Source of the DNA: Paenibacillus sp. sptzw28
GTDB taxonomy: Bacteria; Bacillota; Bacilli; Paenibacillales; Paenibacillaceae
Reading direction: 5' to 3'
NCBI RefSeq assembly: GCF_019550795.1
Contig: NZ_CP080545.1
Span: 4,002,001 to 4,066,000, forward strand
Length of the DNA stretch: 64,000 nt
The translations under genes were made by a program, and so were the position numbers. Below, in pieces: positions 36,285-45,461 of the stretch (positions are counted from its first letter, which is position 1; every line of letters begins with the position of its first letter). The notes below the pieces were generated by a model, which was given only the letters and a program-made list of their open reading frames with translations, had not been told where the DNA came from and made no database searches.

Positions 36285-37055
36285 TCACTCTCCTCTCCCT
36301 GGGATTTGCCGGCCGCTGTTAACCAGCATGCGTTCAGCCAATGCGATCAAGCCGAAAAGCAGAAGGCTGAGAATGACGATAATGACGATTGCCGAGAACA
36401 CGTTAGCAGTCTGCCAGCCCCGCTGAGAGACGAGCATGAAATTTCCCAGTCCCTCGCTGCCGCCGATTGACTCCGCATAAATTGCGCTGATGACACTATA
36501 GGAAGCTGCGATTTTCAGACCGGAGAACAAATAGCCGATTGCCCCCGGAAGCTCAAGCCGCCAAAATTGCTGCCGCTTCGATGCGCCTATCATTCGCATA
36601 TAAGCGGCAAGCTTCGGGTCGCTCTGCGTCAGTCCGGTCAACATCGCCACAACGACAGGGAAGAAACAGACGAGCATTACAAGAATCACCCGCGGCATGA
36701 TGCCGAAGCCGAACCAGACAACCAGGAGCGGGCCGAGCGCGATTATCGGAATATTTTGCGTCAGCACAAGCAGCGGATAAAAGCCGGCCTTCGCACCCGG
36801 AATAACATGCAGCAAGGCGGCGAGCACGAAGCCCGCCGCCGTACCTGCGGCAAAACCGAGGATCGTGACGCCCAGCGTTGCCAGTGTATGTTCCAGGAGC
36901 CGGGAAGCCTCCGACATCGTATTCCCCGCAATGACGAGCGGGGAAGGAAGCACATATTCATCGATTCCGAATAAGTCGACCGCCGCCTGCCATCCCGATA
37001 TGAATACCGCGAAGACCGCAAGAGGAGGCCACAGTTTGCGAAATTTACCGCCCAT
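36285..37055 (-). CDS. thiX: Thiamine-precursor ABC transporter permease (ThiX-like)
   Basis: This 256-aa membrane protein has about six membrane segments and the coupling motif MRMIGASKRQQFWRLELPGAIGYLFSGLKIA. It overlaps the thiamine-binding protein gene by 11 bp and is followed by the ATPase. In the ThiXYZ system it forms the channel for formylaminopyrimidine-type precursors; the ligand here is inferred from the riboswitch. Confidence 0.88.
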   Translation of the reverse strand: MGGKFRKLWPPLAVFAVFISGWQAAVDLFGIDEYVLPSPLVIAGNTMSEASRLLEHTLATLGVTILGFAAGTAAGFVLAALLHVIPGAKAGFYPLLVLTQNIPIIALGPLLVVWFGFGIMPRVILVMLVCFFPVVVAMLTGLTQSDPKLAAYMRMIGASKRQQFWRLELPGAIGYLFSGLKIAASYSVISAIYAESIGGSEGLGNFMLVSQRGWQTANVFSAIVIIVILSLLLFGLIALAERMLVNSGRQIPGRGE

Positions 37056-37347
37056 CGGGATATTTCTCCAACAGCCTGTCCATGGATGCGCCGCTTTCGG
37101 GATTATAATATACTTTGATTTGCGATATTACCGATGGACAGCCCATTGATGTCATGGCCTCGTTCATCTCCTGAACGACAGCCATCAGCCGGCCCAGCTC
37201 GCCTTCCATCGTTGTTTCAAGCGGAGCAACCCGGTAAGGCACCCCGGAAGCCTTGATAATTTCGATCGCCCTGTCCACATAAGGTATGACGCTTTCCCCC
37301 CCAGGGGTATGCGGCAGGATCTGAATGCTCAGGAGTGCGTTAGCCAA
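37045..37347 (-). CDS. MTH1187/YkoF-type thiamine-binding protein
   Basis: The 100-aa ferredoxin-like fold protein starts at TTG 37347 (MANALLSIQILPHT), with AAAGGGG about 9 nt upstream; this N-terminus is typical of the family. The family binds thiamine or its pyrimidine moiety and often accompanies ThiXYZ. It lies between thiY and thiX and overlaps the latter by 11 bp. It could serve as a cytoplasmic sink or sensor for the imported compound. Confidence 0.85.
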   Translation of the reverse strand: MANALLSIQILPHTPGGESVIPYVDRAIEIIKASGVPYRVAPLETTMEGELGRLMAVVQEMNEAMTSMGCPSVISQIKVYYNPESGASMDRLLEKYPDGR

Positions 37348-37384
37348 TTGCGACAATCCCCTTTCATCCTGTATATTTTAAGAC

Positions 37385-38494
37385 TTATTTCGGCAAAAAT
37401 TCATTCGTGAATGCTTTCCCGGCATCAAGCTTCTTGGTGAGCAGCTTGTGCTCAAGCATCCAATCTGCATAGTTCGACCACACTTCGGCCTTCTGCTCGC
37501 CCCAGCGCGCCGCATCGTCCTGATAGCGTGGGCTGAGCCATTTCTGACTGGCGCGCACCAGATCCGCATTCAAATCAGGCACGGCTTTGATCAATACCTC
37601 TGCCGCATCCTCCGGGTGCTTGATCGCATATTGGTAGCCTTCCGATGCCCCTGCAGTGAAGGCTTGTACGATGTCTTTATGTTCATTGATCATTTTCTCG
37701 CTCGTCTCAAGAACAGGAGTATAATAATCGAGCTTTTTGCTGTAATCCGTCAAATAAATCATGTTGATTTTTTCACCGCGCAGCTCGGCTTCAACGCCGG
37801 TCCAAGCATAGTAGATCCAGGCGAAATCAATATTTTTCTTTACCGCGGTGAAGAAATCGGCGTCGCCCATATTGACGATCTTCACTTTCTTGAAATCCGC
37901 CTTCTGCTCCTGCATCAGGGATTCGATGACAGCCGCTTCCGGTGGAGTGCCCCAGCCGCCGTATGTTTTGCCTTCGAAGTCTTTCGGTGATTTGATATTC
38001 TTGCTGGAAGGCGAGGCAAAGCCCGACGTGTTGTGCTGAATGACCGCCGCGATCGATACGAGCGGAACGCCGTTAATGCGAGCCTGTGTGACCCCTTCCT
38101 GGTAGCCTACGCCGAATTCGGCTGCACCGCTTGCTACCATTGTATCTGCGCCCGCTTCGCCGGACTGAACGATTTCCACATCGAGACCGTGATTTTTGAA
38201 AAAACCTTTATCCCGCGCAACGTACAGGCCGGTATGGTTCGTATTGGGCGTCCAATCGAGTACGACCTTTACTTTCGTTAGCGGCTTGTCCGCAGCTGGA
38301 GTGCCGCCGGCATTTGCACCGCTCTTATCGCCGCCTGGATTCGTATCCTTACTGCCGCTGCCCGAAGCGGCGTTGCTTTGAGTTTGTCCGCCTCCTTGTC
38401 CATCGTTCTTGGCACCGCATCCTGTCAGCGCGATCATAACGATCAGCACCGCAATCCCCCATTTGACCACAATCCCCCGTTTAGTTCCCAACAC
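37385..38494 (-). CDS. thiY: Thiamine-precursor-binding lipoprotein (ThiY-like)
   Basis: The 369-aa NMT1-type binding protein starts at GTG 38494 with AGGAG 9 nt upstream. It has a lipoprotein signal peptide with lipobox ALTGC and a Gly/Asn/Ser-rich linker, then VKVVLDWTPNTNHTGLYVARDKGFFKNHGLDVEIV, the hallmark of the ThiY/THI5-like group. It is the first gene after the TPP riboswitch and should capture a pyrimidine precursor at the cell surface. Confidence 0.9.
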   Translation of the reverse strand: MLGTKRGIVVKWGIAVLIVMIALTGCGAKNDGQGGGQTQSNAASGSGSKDTNPGGDKSGANAGGTPAADKPLTKVKVVLDWTPNTNHTGLYVARDKGFFKNHGLDVEIVQSGEAGADTMVASGAAEFGVGYQEGVTQARINGVPLVSIAAVIQHNTSGFASPSSKNIKSPKDFEGKTYGGWGTPPEAAVIESLMQEQKADFKKVKIVNMGDADFFTAVKKNIDFAWIYYAWTGVEAELRGEKINMIYLTDYSKKLDYYTPVLETSEKMINEHKDIVQAFTAGASEGYQYAIKHPEDAAEVLIKAVPDLNADLVRASQKWLSPRYQDDAARWGEQKAEVWSNYADWMLEHKLLTKKLDAGKAFTNEFLPK

Positions 38495-38565
38495 CTTGAA
38501 AAACTCCTCTCTATTTGTGCAAATCCCAATATGAACGACAACGATGATCTAACCTCTCCGGACAA

Positions 38566-38597
38566 TAAAAAAAGCATCCCCGCTTCGGAAGACGCTT
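38566..38597 (-). terminator. Leader terminator of the TPP riboswitch
   Basis: On the minus strand a stem (AAGCGTC/GATGCTT with one wobble, inner TTCC-GAAG) is followed by TTTTTTATTG. It sits between the riboswitch aptamer and the thiY start, so ligand-bound leader RNA probably terminates here. A second weaker stem lies near 38655-38685 with TTTTTC after it. Confidence 0.7.
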
Positions 38598-38674
38598 CGA
38601 CGTAGCTCCGTAATTCCGGATACACGGGTCACTCCTTGTAAACAAGGAAAGAAAAACCCCGCAATTCCGGCTAC

Positions 38675-38770
38675 AATGCGATTCCTACGCTGGCATTATC
38701 CAGATCAGGTCAAAGGGTCGGGATCGATCGTAAGGAATCCCCTCTCAGCCGGACTTCTCCAGCTCCCCAT
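38675..38770 (-). ncRNA. TPP riboswitch (THI element)
   Basis: On the minus strand the conserved segments appear in order: GGGGAGCTGG, GGCTGAGAGGGG, GACCCTTTGACCTGATCTGG and ATAATGCCAGCGTAGGAA. These are the core pyrimidine-sensor (CUGAGA) and pyrophosphate-sensor helices of the aptamer. It lies about 180 nt upstream of thiY. A TATAAT box (CTATAATGG) about 30 nt upstream marks the promoter. Binding of TPP should switch off the operon. Confidence 0.95.
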
Positions 38771-38880
38771 GATATTATTTCGTTTGTCGCTCCAACCATT
38801 ATAGCAAATGCGGCCGGAAAAGACACTGATTATGAGCCTTAGATCTTCAATGTCATTTGTCTCATCATATTACGTGATGA

Positions 38881-39831
38881 TTAATTCTTTTTCTTTCTGG
38901 CTATAAAACCCATTTTCGATGTTAATCCGAGTTCAATCAACAATTCGGTATATTCCTTATTGACACGAGTCAAAAAACCGTTCAACTTAGTTTGTATCTC
39001 ACCGGAAACCCCTAGATTCATTGGAAACTTAAGGTTAGCCATGCCGTCTTCAGCATTAGCTTGCGGCCCGTCATTAATAAGCCAGTTCATATGGTTTATA
39101 AAATGATAATCCTGCGAAAAAAAAACTTCTCCATCCAGTCCCGCTTTGTCAAGCAATACCTCGAGACTTCTAACACTAAAGTAAAACAAATGCGCGCTGC
39201 GAAAATAGAACTTTTTATAATTCGGCAATGAATATGTTGAGAGCAAAATATCGTTTAAGTTCGGGACCTCGATATAAATTAGTCCGTCGTCTTTCAAATA
39301 TTCTTTAAACTGTAACAAATATTCAAGGGGGTCATCTACGTGCTCCATCACCTGGAAGGAGCAAATAATATCAAATGATTTTCTTTTGAGCGGTGTCTCT
39401 GCCAAATAATCCGTGTATACCGGGCATCCGCAGATTTTTGAAGCAAATTGAGCCGACTCCTCATTTATTTCTATGCCGACCGCTTTGTTAACTTTATCCT
39501 TAACGTGAAATAGAAATTGTCCTGCCGAGCAGCCCACATCCAATAGTGCTTTATTTTTATTTAAAAAAGGCTCTATTCGCCGAACCCTTTCCTGTTGGAA
39601 GCCTACCGTGCTTCTAAACAAATCTTCTGCATTCGTATCTTGCAATAAATTCGGTTTATAGTCCTTCCTGTACACATTTTGGTAATAGTGTTTCAGTTCC
39701 GCATTATTCTTCATATGTTCGAGATAACCCAAATCACATGACGGGCAATAAAAGACGTTTTGCTTCTCCCCATGACGCAAACGGTCCGTTAATATTATTT
39801 CATTCGAAATACCGCATAATGGACAGTGCAT
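38881..39831 (-). CDS. SAM-dependent methyltransferase with N-terminal zinc ribbon
   Basis: The 316-aa product starts at ATG 39831 (AAGGAG 7 nt upstream). Zinc ligands CPLC and CPSC come first (residues 3-45), then a class I methyltransferase fold with ALLDVGCSAGQFLF, IICSFQVMEHVDDP and DGLIYIEVPNLND. Such zinc-ribbon methyltransferases usually act on NDP-sugars or glycans. It is the last gene of the nonulosonic acid operon, 4 bp after the CMP-sugar synthetase, so O- or N-methylation of the sugar or its side chain is likely. Confidence 0.82.
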   Translation of the reverse strand: MHCPLCGISNEIILTDRLRHGEKQNVFYCPSCDLGYLEHMKNNAELKHYYQNVYRKDYKPNLLQDTNAEDLFRSTVGFQQERVRRIEPFLNKNKALLDVGCSAGQFLFHVKDKVNKAVGIEINEESAQFASKICGCPVYTDYLAETPLKRKSFDIICSFQVMEHVDDPLEYLLQFKEYLKDDGLIYIEVPNLNDILLSTYSLPNYKKFYFRSAHLFYFSVRSLEVLLDKAGLDGEVFFSQDYHFINHMNWLINDGPQANAEDGMANLKFPMNLGVSGEIQTKLNGFLTRVNKEYTELLIELGLTSKMGFIARKKKN

Positions 39832-39835
39832 GGGC

Positions 39836-40549
39836 TTACTCCTTGTTCGCTTGAAAATCAATTAGAAAATCCGCCCACGCAAGCTCAATTGGCTCGTCGA
39901 TATTGACGACCTCTCTATCAATAATTAACGGCATTGTATTGTCAGTTATAATTTTCTTCTTATCAAGAAGACATTCTCTTGTTAAAGCATAGCATATCCC
40001 GTTTCGCCAGTACTTTTTATCGAGAGATTGCCTATAGACAATGCTAGAACCGGCGTCCTCGTAGAAGTGTAGCTTATTATCTCTTGCCTCAAATACTTTC
40101 TTTGGATGAAATTTTGAGGGTATTTCGCTTACCGTCACAACGGAATCAACTTTATTATTGATTAATAACTCGGCTGCTTTTTCAATATCGGCCGCCTGTC
40201 TTAGAGGGCTCGTGGGCTCGATGATTAATACAACATCAAATGCAGTCCGGTAGCATTTTTCAGCTTCCAATAGTGCATGTGTAATCGTTTCAACTGCTCC
40301 TGCAGTATCTGAACTTAATTCAGCCGGCCGTATAAAAGGGGCATCCAATCCGTAGTTTTTACCTTCGGCGCAATAATCTTCAGAATCGGTGGTAATGATT
40401 TTCGCATCCAACCACATCAATTTATTAAGGCAAGCTCCCGCTAGTCCTATCAAGGAAACACCCGATAATATTTGCATATTTTTATTTCGTATCCCTTTAC
40501 TTCCGCATCTTGCCGGCACGATCGCAATGACATGTTTATTTAAATACAT
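39836..40549 (-). CDS. Acylneuraminate cytidylyltransferase-like enzyme (NeuA/LegF type)
   Basis: This 237-aa enzyme activates a nine-carbon sugar acid as the CMP-sugar. The motif IVPARCGSKGIRNKN near the start, LIIEPTSPLRQ, and the C-terminal VVNIDEPIELAWADF are family hallmarks. ATG at 40549 has GGGAG 6 nt upstream, and the codon follows the oxidoreductase stop. NeuB and NeuC homologues are in the same operon. Whether the product is CMP-neuraminic, CMP-legionaminic or another acid cannot be told from sequence. Confidence 0.88.
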   Translation of the reverse strand: MYLNKHVIAIVPARCGSKGIRNKNMQILSGVSLIGLAGACLNKLMWLDAKIITTDSEDYCAEGKNYGLDAPFIRPAELSSDTAGAVETITHALLEAEKCYRTAFDVVLIIEPTSPLRQAADIEKAAELLINNKVDSVVTVSEIPSKFHPKKVFEARDNKLHFYEDAGSSIVYRQSLDKKYWRNGICYALTRECLLDKKKIITDNTMPLIIDREVVNIDEPIELAWADFLIDFQANKE

Positions 40550-40551
40550 GT

Positions 40552-41574
40552 TCAACTCCCATCCTTTAAACGATTCAGATATACAGGCTTTTCATCCGCA
40601 GAGCTTCTTCTGCATGCTTCGATTACATGTAATGCTTTCAATCCGTCTTCAAACGTGCATAAAGGCGCTTTATGTCCATTTAACAGATGAATAAAATCCT
40701 TTGCCATATTTAGGAACATATCATTGCGTTCGATTTGGAACTTCATTTCTTGCCATTCCCGATTCATATTCAGCCCCATCTTGATCATGTTCGGTTCAAA
40801 ACTCCAAAATAATGTGCCTTTCTCGCTAGTAATTTTAATGTATTTTTCGTGAGGGCGGCCGTATAAATCAAGGTGTATACGTACCCTGAAATTATCATCA
40901 TAAAACGCTAATATATCCACGTTATCATCCGTCTCAATCTCCAGGGAACTTAAATGTTCGATTGTTGCAAAAATTTTTGAAGGCATTCCAAAGAACCGGA
41001 TCATCAAATCGATAAAATGACTTTCATCCAATAAAGCGCCTCCTCCCAGATCTTTACTTGACATGAAGAAGTCTTGATATTTTTCCCAAGGATGCCAATC
41101 TGCCAAGTGAGCACTCATGACAAAATCCGCATATAGCGGTTTGCCGATATGTCCATCCTGCAATTTTTGCAGCAATATATCTATAGGAGGCCACCAGCGA
41201 TAGGTGTAACCGACTAATAGCTTAGTTTGCAGCATATGTTGATCGAGATCTTTTAGCTTTATTGCATCTGCAAGATCTGTCGCGACAGGCTTCTCCAATA
41301 AAACGGGGATAGATAACTTCAAAAATTCAATACATTGCGGTACGTGATATTTGGGCGGCGACGCAACCACAATGCCGTCAAATTCTTCAGATTTTCTCAG
41401 TGCTTCATCCAAAGTGGTGAAGCAATTAGCCAATTCAACCAAACCTGCGGCTTCTTCCAGTCTGTCTCGGCGAGGATCCATCGCTGAAATACGGCAGCCC
41501 AAAGAAGCAAAGTTTCTCATATGCCTCTTCCCGGCAGAACCGGAACCAAGAACCAAAATATGTTTCTGTGACAT
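40552..41574 (-). CDS. Gfo/Idh/MocA-family oxidoreductase
   Basis: The 340-aa NAD(P)-dependent sugar oxidoreductase has the nucleotide loop LVLGSGSAGKRHMRN, the catalytic-region motif VLLEKPVAT and DESHFIDLMIRFFG. Family members oxidise or reduce sugar hydroxyls, for example WbpB on UDP-HexNAc uronates. Its position between a ThDP enzyme and a CMP-sugar synthetase suggests that it modifies the nonulosonic acid or a precursor. The genes are 4 bp and about 2 bp from their neighbours. Confidence 0.85.
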   Translation of the reverse strand: MSQKHILVLGSGSAGKRHMRNFASLGCRISAMDPRRDRLEEAAGLVELANCFTTLDEALRKSEEFDGIVVASPPKYHVPQCIEFLKLSIPVLLEKPVATDLADAIKLKDLDQHMLQTKLLVGYTYRWWPPIDILLQKLQDGHIGKPLYADFVMSAHLADWHPWEKYQDFFMSSKDLGGGALLDESHFIDLMIRFFGMPSKIFATIEHLSSLEIETDDNVDILAFYDDNFRVRIHLDLYGRPHEKYIKITSEKGTLFWSFEPNMIKMGLNMNREWQEMKFQIERNDMFLNMAKDFIHLLNGHKAPLCTFEDGLKALHVIEACRRSSADEKPVYLNRLKDGS

Positions 41575-41578
41575 GGGT

Positions 41579-43168
41579 TCACCTCAAATTCATGGTCATG
41601 GATGCATAGCTTTCTGGATCAAAGATAATTTCGATAAACATAGGGCCGTTTTTTCGATCCATCACCTGCAATATATGTTCTAGTCCCTTCTTTTTTTTCA
41701 ATTGAACAGATTCACAGCCCATGGCTTCAACGCAGCGATACCAGCTTGAATTTGTAATCTCGACTGCCGTTTCGCTTATCTTTCTATTGGTTGCCGCCTG
41801 TTTGACAGAACCGTAACCTCCATCCGACATGTAAATAAATAGAATCGGAAGTTTATGTTCCACGGCTAATTTAATTTCCGCCAAATACGGCCTTACGCCT
41901 CCATCTCCGACCACGCACAAAATTTTCATTTCGAGGTTTGACAAAGCAAGACCGATTGCTGTCGGTATGGATGTCCCCATAAACCGGCCATTGCTGCTCC
42001 CGCAAAAATGGAGAGGGGATTTAGCTTTCCAGACGATTTCACCTATCGCACAAAACAACCCTGTATCCAAAACCAGTATCGTATCGCTGCTTAAGTGAGC
42101 TTGAATATCCTTCAGGATTTGCGCAGGCAGCCATTCTTCTTTGTACAGCTCCCTGTCCACTTCACGCCAATACGTTCTTAATAAATCATCGCCCCATGGT
42201 TTGCTTGCTATTTTCGACAAGATCATATCTATATATTTTTCTGCCGCGTTTGAGCTTATAATAAGATCAGCACGAAAGCCGTCATTGAACTCCGGCTCCA
42301 CATTATCAATGATAATTACTTTTGCATCAAAAGAGCTTGGCCTGATAACCTCAGTATTTCTGAGACCGAAAGCAATAATTAAATCCGCTTCTTTAAGTAT
42401 TGCATTTTCCGGTGACAGCTTTTTTATTTCGCCCGTCACTAAGCCGCCGTAAAAAGCGCTATTTTCGTCTATACATCCTTTGGCTGCTGCAGTTGTTAAA
42501 ACCGGTACGCCAATCTCCCCCCAACGAACGAAGTTGAAATGTCTGGAGACCATTGATCCTAAAATAATGGCCGGTTTTGCTGAATGCTTAATCGCCTGAA
42601 TGATTTGTTCCGATTGCTCATCTCCCATCATAGATGAATTAAGTCCAGCACTATTTAAAGGATTAATGTGTATAGATATATTCTCTTCCAACTTACTCGC
42701 GATATCGATATGGATCGGACCTGGAACTTCTTGTGTCGCAAGCTTGTTTAATTGATCCAAGCCTTTAAAATGTTTATCGAGTTTAGAATAGCCTTTTATA
42801 AAGGCACTGCACATGGAGAAATGATCGATCCGCTTATGGGCATAAAACCGGGGGGATTCCGAAGAATAAGCCTCGCTTATGGTTAGGGCAGGCCGCGCTT
42901 CATAATAATTCGACAGGATGCCCGGAATAAAATTGGCAAAACCCGGCCCTTTGATACCGATTGCTGCAGCACTTACCTTTCCATCCCTGCAGCAAGCACC
43001 AGCCATTAAAACCGCAGCCGCTTCATGCGCTGCCGGACAAAACCGAACGCCTCTGTCTTCCAGGGAAGTTACGAGGTCCAAGCTTATTCCGCTCCCGGTT
43101 AATCCAAATACATACCTGATTCCGTGTTTCACGAGTTCCTCAGCAAGGCGGTCAGCAATTTCTTTCAT
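41579..43168 (-). CDS. ThDP-dependent enzyme of the acetolactate synthase type
   Basis: The 529-aa protein has the three-domain layout of acetolactate synthase and pyruvate oxidase. The N-terminal Pyr domain carries catalytic Glu49 (AAHEAAAVLMAG), a central domain follows, and the C-terminal PP domain has GDGG. The motif usually ends in NN; here the equivalent residues are S-D (FIYMSDGGYG), so Asp replaces the usual Asn metal ligand. Such an enzyme is not part of standard sialic or legionaminic acid pathways. It might add an acyl unit or make a 2-keto or 2-hydroxy acid for the glycan; its role is unknown. Confidence 0.82.
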   Translation of the reverse strand: MKEIADRLAEELVKHGIRYVFGLTGSGISLDLVTSLEDRGVRFCPAAHEAAAVLMAGACCRDGKVSAAAIGIKGPGFANFIPGILSNYYEARPALTISEAYSSESPRFYAHKRIDHFSMCSAFIKGYSKLDKHFKGLDQLNKLATQEVPGPIHIDIASKLEENISIHINPLNSAGLNSSMMGDEQSEQIIQAIKHSAKPAIILGSMVSRHFNFVRWGEIGVPVLTTAAAKGCIDENSAFYGGLVTGEIKKLSPENAILKEADLIIAFGLRNTEVIRPSSFDAKVIIIDNVEPEFNDGFRADLIISSNAAEKYIDMILSKIASKPWGDDLLRTYWREVDRELYKEEWLPAQILKDIQAHLSSDTILVLDTGLFCAIGEIVWKAKSPLHFCGSSNGRFMGTSIPTAIGLALSNLEMKILCVVGDGGVRPYLAEIKLAVEHKLPILFIYMSDGGYGSVKQAATNRKISETAVEITNSSWYRCVEAMGCESVQLKKKKGLEHILQVMDRKNGPMFIEIIFDPESYASMTMNLR

Positions 43169-44118
43169 CTGGCTTCACCTTTATAAAAGCTGATTATTCT
43201 TTGACAGGAGAACTCAACGGCTTTGTCGACTGCTTCCATGCAGTAGCCCCCAATGTGAGGAGTAAGGATCACATTATCTGATTGTTTAGCATATTTCCAC
43301 AGCTCGCTATTTTCAATATTCGGTTCATCTGCTAACACATCCAGACCGGCGGCCGCAATGGTCCCTTCCTTAATCGCTTGCAGCAAAGCTCTTTCATCCA
43401 CAAGATCGCCGCGGGAAGTATTGATAAATACAGCGCCTTTTTTCATTTTTTTTATCTTTTCGGCATTGATCATGCCTTTATTCTCTTTGGTCAAATTAAC
43501 ATGTACACTGACAAAATCGGATGTACTTAATAGTTCATCCATATCGGCTGACTGAACATGCTGTGGAAAATTATTATTTACATAGGGATCATACCCTGAC
43601 ACTTTCATTTCAAATGCCTGCGCGTATTGTGCCATCCATGTTCCAATTCTGCCCATTCCGATGATACCAAGCGATTTATTTCTCAACATAACGCCAGGGA
43701 ACTCCTGTCTGTTCCAATGCCCCTGCATCGTATGGTTTATTGCGCCCCGCAAGCGTCTCGCGCAAGCCATCAGCAGCAGCCATGAATGTTCGGCGGCCGG
43801 AGTTAATTGGTTAAGAAAGTCATACTGCCCTTTAAGAGTCAGCAATGGAATATTGCGTTTTTGCAGAGCTTCCCCGTCTATATGACTCGCCCCGGTCGTA
43901 GCCGTTACGACTAATTCAAGGTGCTTCGCTTTCCTGATGAAATCTGAAGTTATGTTTACTTTCATCGACGCATCCAAAAAAACGGAGCATCTTCTAAATT
44001 CGGAGCTTAATGATTCAGGATTGTCTTGGACAAAGCGTATTTCGAAGAATGGACTCAAATAGTCGTTCAATATGCTCAAACATTGTAAGGGACCGCTATA
44101 TACCAATATTTTCAACAC
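43165..44118 (-). CDS. D-2-hydroxyacid dehydrogenase (phosphoglycerate dehydrogenase-like)
   Basis: A protein of about 317 aa with NAD loop GIIGMGRIGTWMA, catalytic Arg in NTSRGDLVDE, Glu in LADEPN and His in TPHIGGYC. Start: GTG at 44118 has GGAAG 5 nt upstream; a TTG four codons earlier is also open. It overlaps the UDP-sugar dehydrogenase by about 20 bp and the ThDP enzyme by 4 bp, so all three are probably made together. A role in making a D-2-hydroxy acid (lactate, glycerate) for acylation of the sugar is a hypothesis. Confidence 0.8.
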   Translation of the reverse strand: MLKILVYSGPLQCLSILNDYLSPFFEIRFVQDNPESLSSEFRRCSVFLDASMKVNITSDFIRKAKHLELVVTATTGASHIDGEALQKRNIPLLTLKGQYDFLNQLTPAAEHSWLLLMACARRLRGAINHTMQGHWNRQEFPGVMLRNKSLGIIGMGRIGTWMAQYAQAFEMKVSGYDPYVNNNFPQHVQSADMDELLSTSDFVSVHVNLTKENKGMINAEKIKKMKKGAVFINTSRGDLVDERALLQAIKEGTIAAAGLDVLADEPNIENSELWKYAKQSDNVILTPHIGGYCMEAVDKAVEFSCQRIISFYKGEAR

Positions 44119-45436
44119 GACCACTTCCAAGCTTATAGATATTTCCTTCAGCTAAACCTTTAGTTGCGTTACGACAGTCGAATACAACCTTCGAACTTTC
44201 AACGATTAATGGAAAATCATAGTGTGAATGTCTTGTTAGGATCACGACGCAGTCGTAGCCTTTCAAATTTCTTTTTGTAATATTTTTTATTGAATTGCGC
44301 CTGTTACCTTTGTCGTCGACGAAGCTCTTCACAAAAAAATCATGATAATCGACCTTTGCCCCTTTCATCACGAGAAGGTTGAATACATCCAAGTTAGGGG
44401 ACTCCCGTATATCATCCAGATCAGGCTTATAGGCCATTCCCAAGAGTAAAATTTTCGAGTTCTTCATGGACATCCCTGATTCGTTCAAGATGTCCATCAT
44501 TTTATTTATTACAATGCGCGGCATCGTTTTATTGACTTCTTGCGCCAATTCAATATATTTGCTGTAGAAATTTGACTTTTTCGCCTTCCAGGATAAATAC
44601 AGTGGATCAAGCGGTATACAGTGACCTCCAATACCCGGGCCTGGAAAGAAGGGCATAAAACCGAAGGGCTTGGTTGCGGCAGCGTCAATGACTTCCCAAA
44701 TATTAACCCCTAATTCTTCGCTTAAACGTGCCATCTCATTGATAAATCCGATATTGACACTTCTGAATGTGTTTTCCAAAAGCTTTGTCATCTCCGCCGC
44801 TTTTGGAGTGGATACAAGCACTACTCTGTCCAAGATCGTTTCATACAGCAATGAGCCAACAGCAGCGCAGGCTCCGGTTGTGCCGCCAATAACCTTAGGT
44901 GTATTCCGAAGGTTAAATTTCTTATTTCCGGGGTCGATTCTTTCCGGTGAGTAACATAGATAATAATCTTTGCCCGCTGAATAACCCAATTTACTGAATT
45001 CTTTCTCAAAAAATTCTTCAGTTGTACCCGGAAAGGTCGTGCTTTCCAAAATAATGAGCATATTGTCATGAAGGTGCAGCTTAATCATGTCAACACTCAA
45101 TTGAATATAACTCAGGTCCGGCTCTTGATTATTTTTAATTGGGGTTGGCACGCAAACAATAACCGTATCGGTTTCCGAAAGAATTCCGGAATCGGTTGTT
45201 GGGTGAAACTTTCCGGAATTAACGGCATTCTGGACTCGTGTAGATGGTATATCCTGGATATACGATTTACCTTGTCTGAGTAATTTTACCTTCTGCTGCG
45301 AAAGGTCTATGCCCCATGTTTGGAAACCTGCTGTAACAAACTCTATTGCCAAGGGCAAACCGACGTATCCCATGCCGAGAACTGCGATTTTTAACGATTT
45401 ATCATCAATTTTTTGATCCAACAGAACCGTCTGCAC
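44096..45436 (-). CDS. UDP-N-acetylhexosamine 6-dehydrogenase (WbpA/WecC type)
   Basis: The 446-aa enzyme oxidises C6 of a UDP-HexNAc to a uronate. The NAD loop is VLGMGYVGLPLAIEF and catalytic Cys273 lies in GPGIGGHCIPLDP. ESTTFPGTTEE and the C-terminal LLLGMAYKPDLDDIRESP are typical. GTG at 45436 follows AAAGGGGG. Uronates are not nonulosonic acid intermediates, so this step either feeds a second surface sugar or belongs to an unrecognised route shared with the Gfo/Idh oxidoreductase. Confidence 0.88.
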   Translation of the reverse strand: MQTVLLDQKIDDKSLKIAVLGMGYVGLPLAIEFVTAGFQTWGIDLSQQKVKLLRQGKSYIQDIPSTRVQNAVNSGKFHPTTDSGILSETDTVIVCVPTPIKNNQEPDLSYIQLSVDMIKLHLHDNMLIILESTTFPGTTEEFFEKEFSKLGYSAGKDYYLCYSPERIDPGNKKFNLRNTPKVIGGTTGACAAVGSLLYETILDRVVLVSTPKAAEMTKLLENTFRSVNIGFINEMARLSEELGVNIWEVIDAAATKPFGFMPFFPGPGIGGHCIPLDPLYLSWKAKKSNFYSKYIELAQEVNKTMPRIVINKMMDILNESGMSMKNSKILLLGMAYKPDLDDIRESPNLDVFNLLVMKGAKVDYHDFFVKSFVDDKGNRRNSIKNITKRNLKGYDCVVILTRHSHYDFPLIVESSKVVFDCRNATKGLAEGNIYKLGSGRVENIGI

Positions 45437-45461
45437 GATACCACCCCCTTTCTATCCTTTA

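Noticed and set aside
38443..38625. Leader peptide gene upstream of thiY
   Set aside because: The 60-residue frame overlaps the thiY start in another frame and crosses the leader terminator; no convincing ribosome site.
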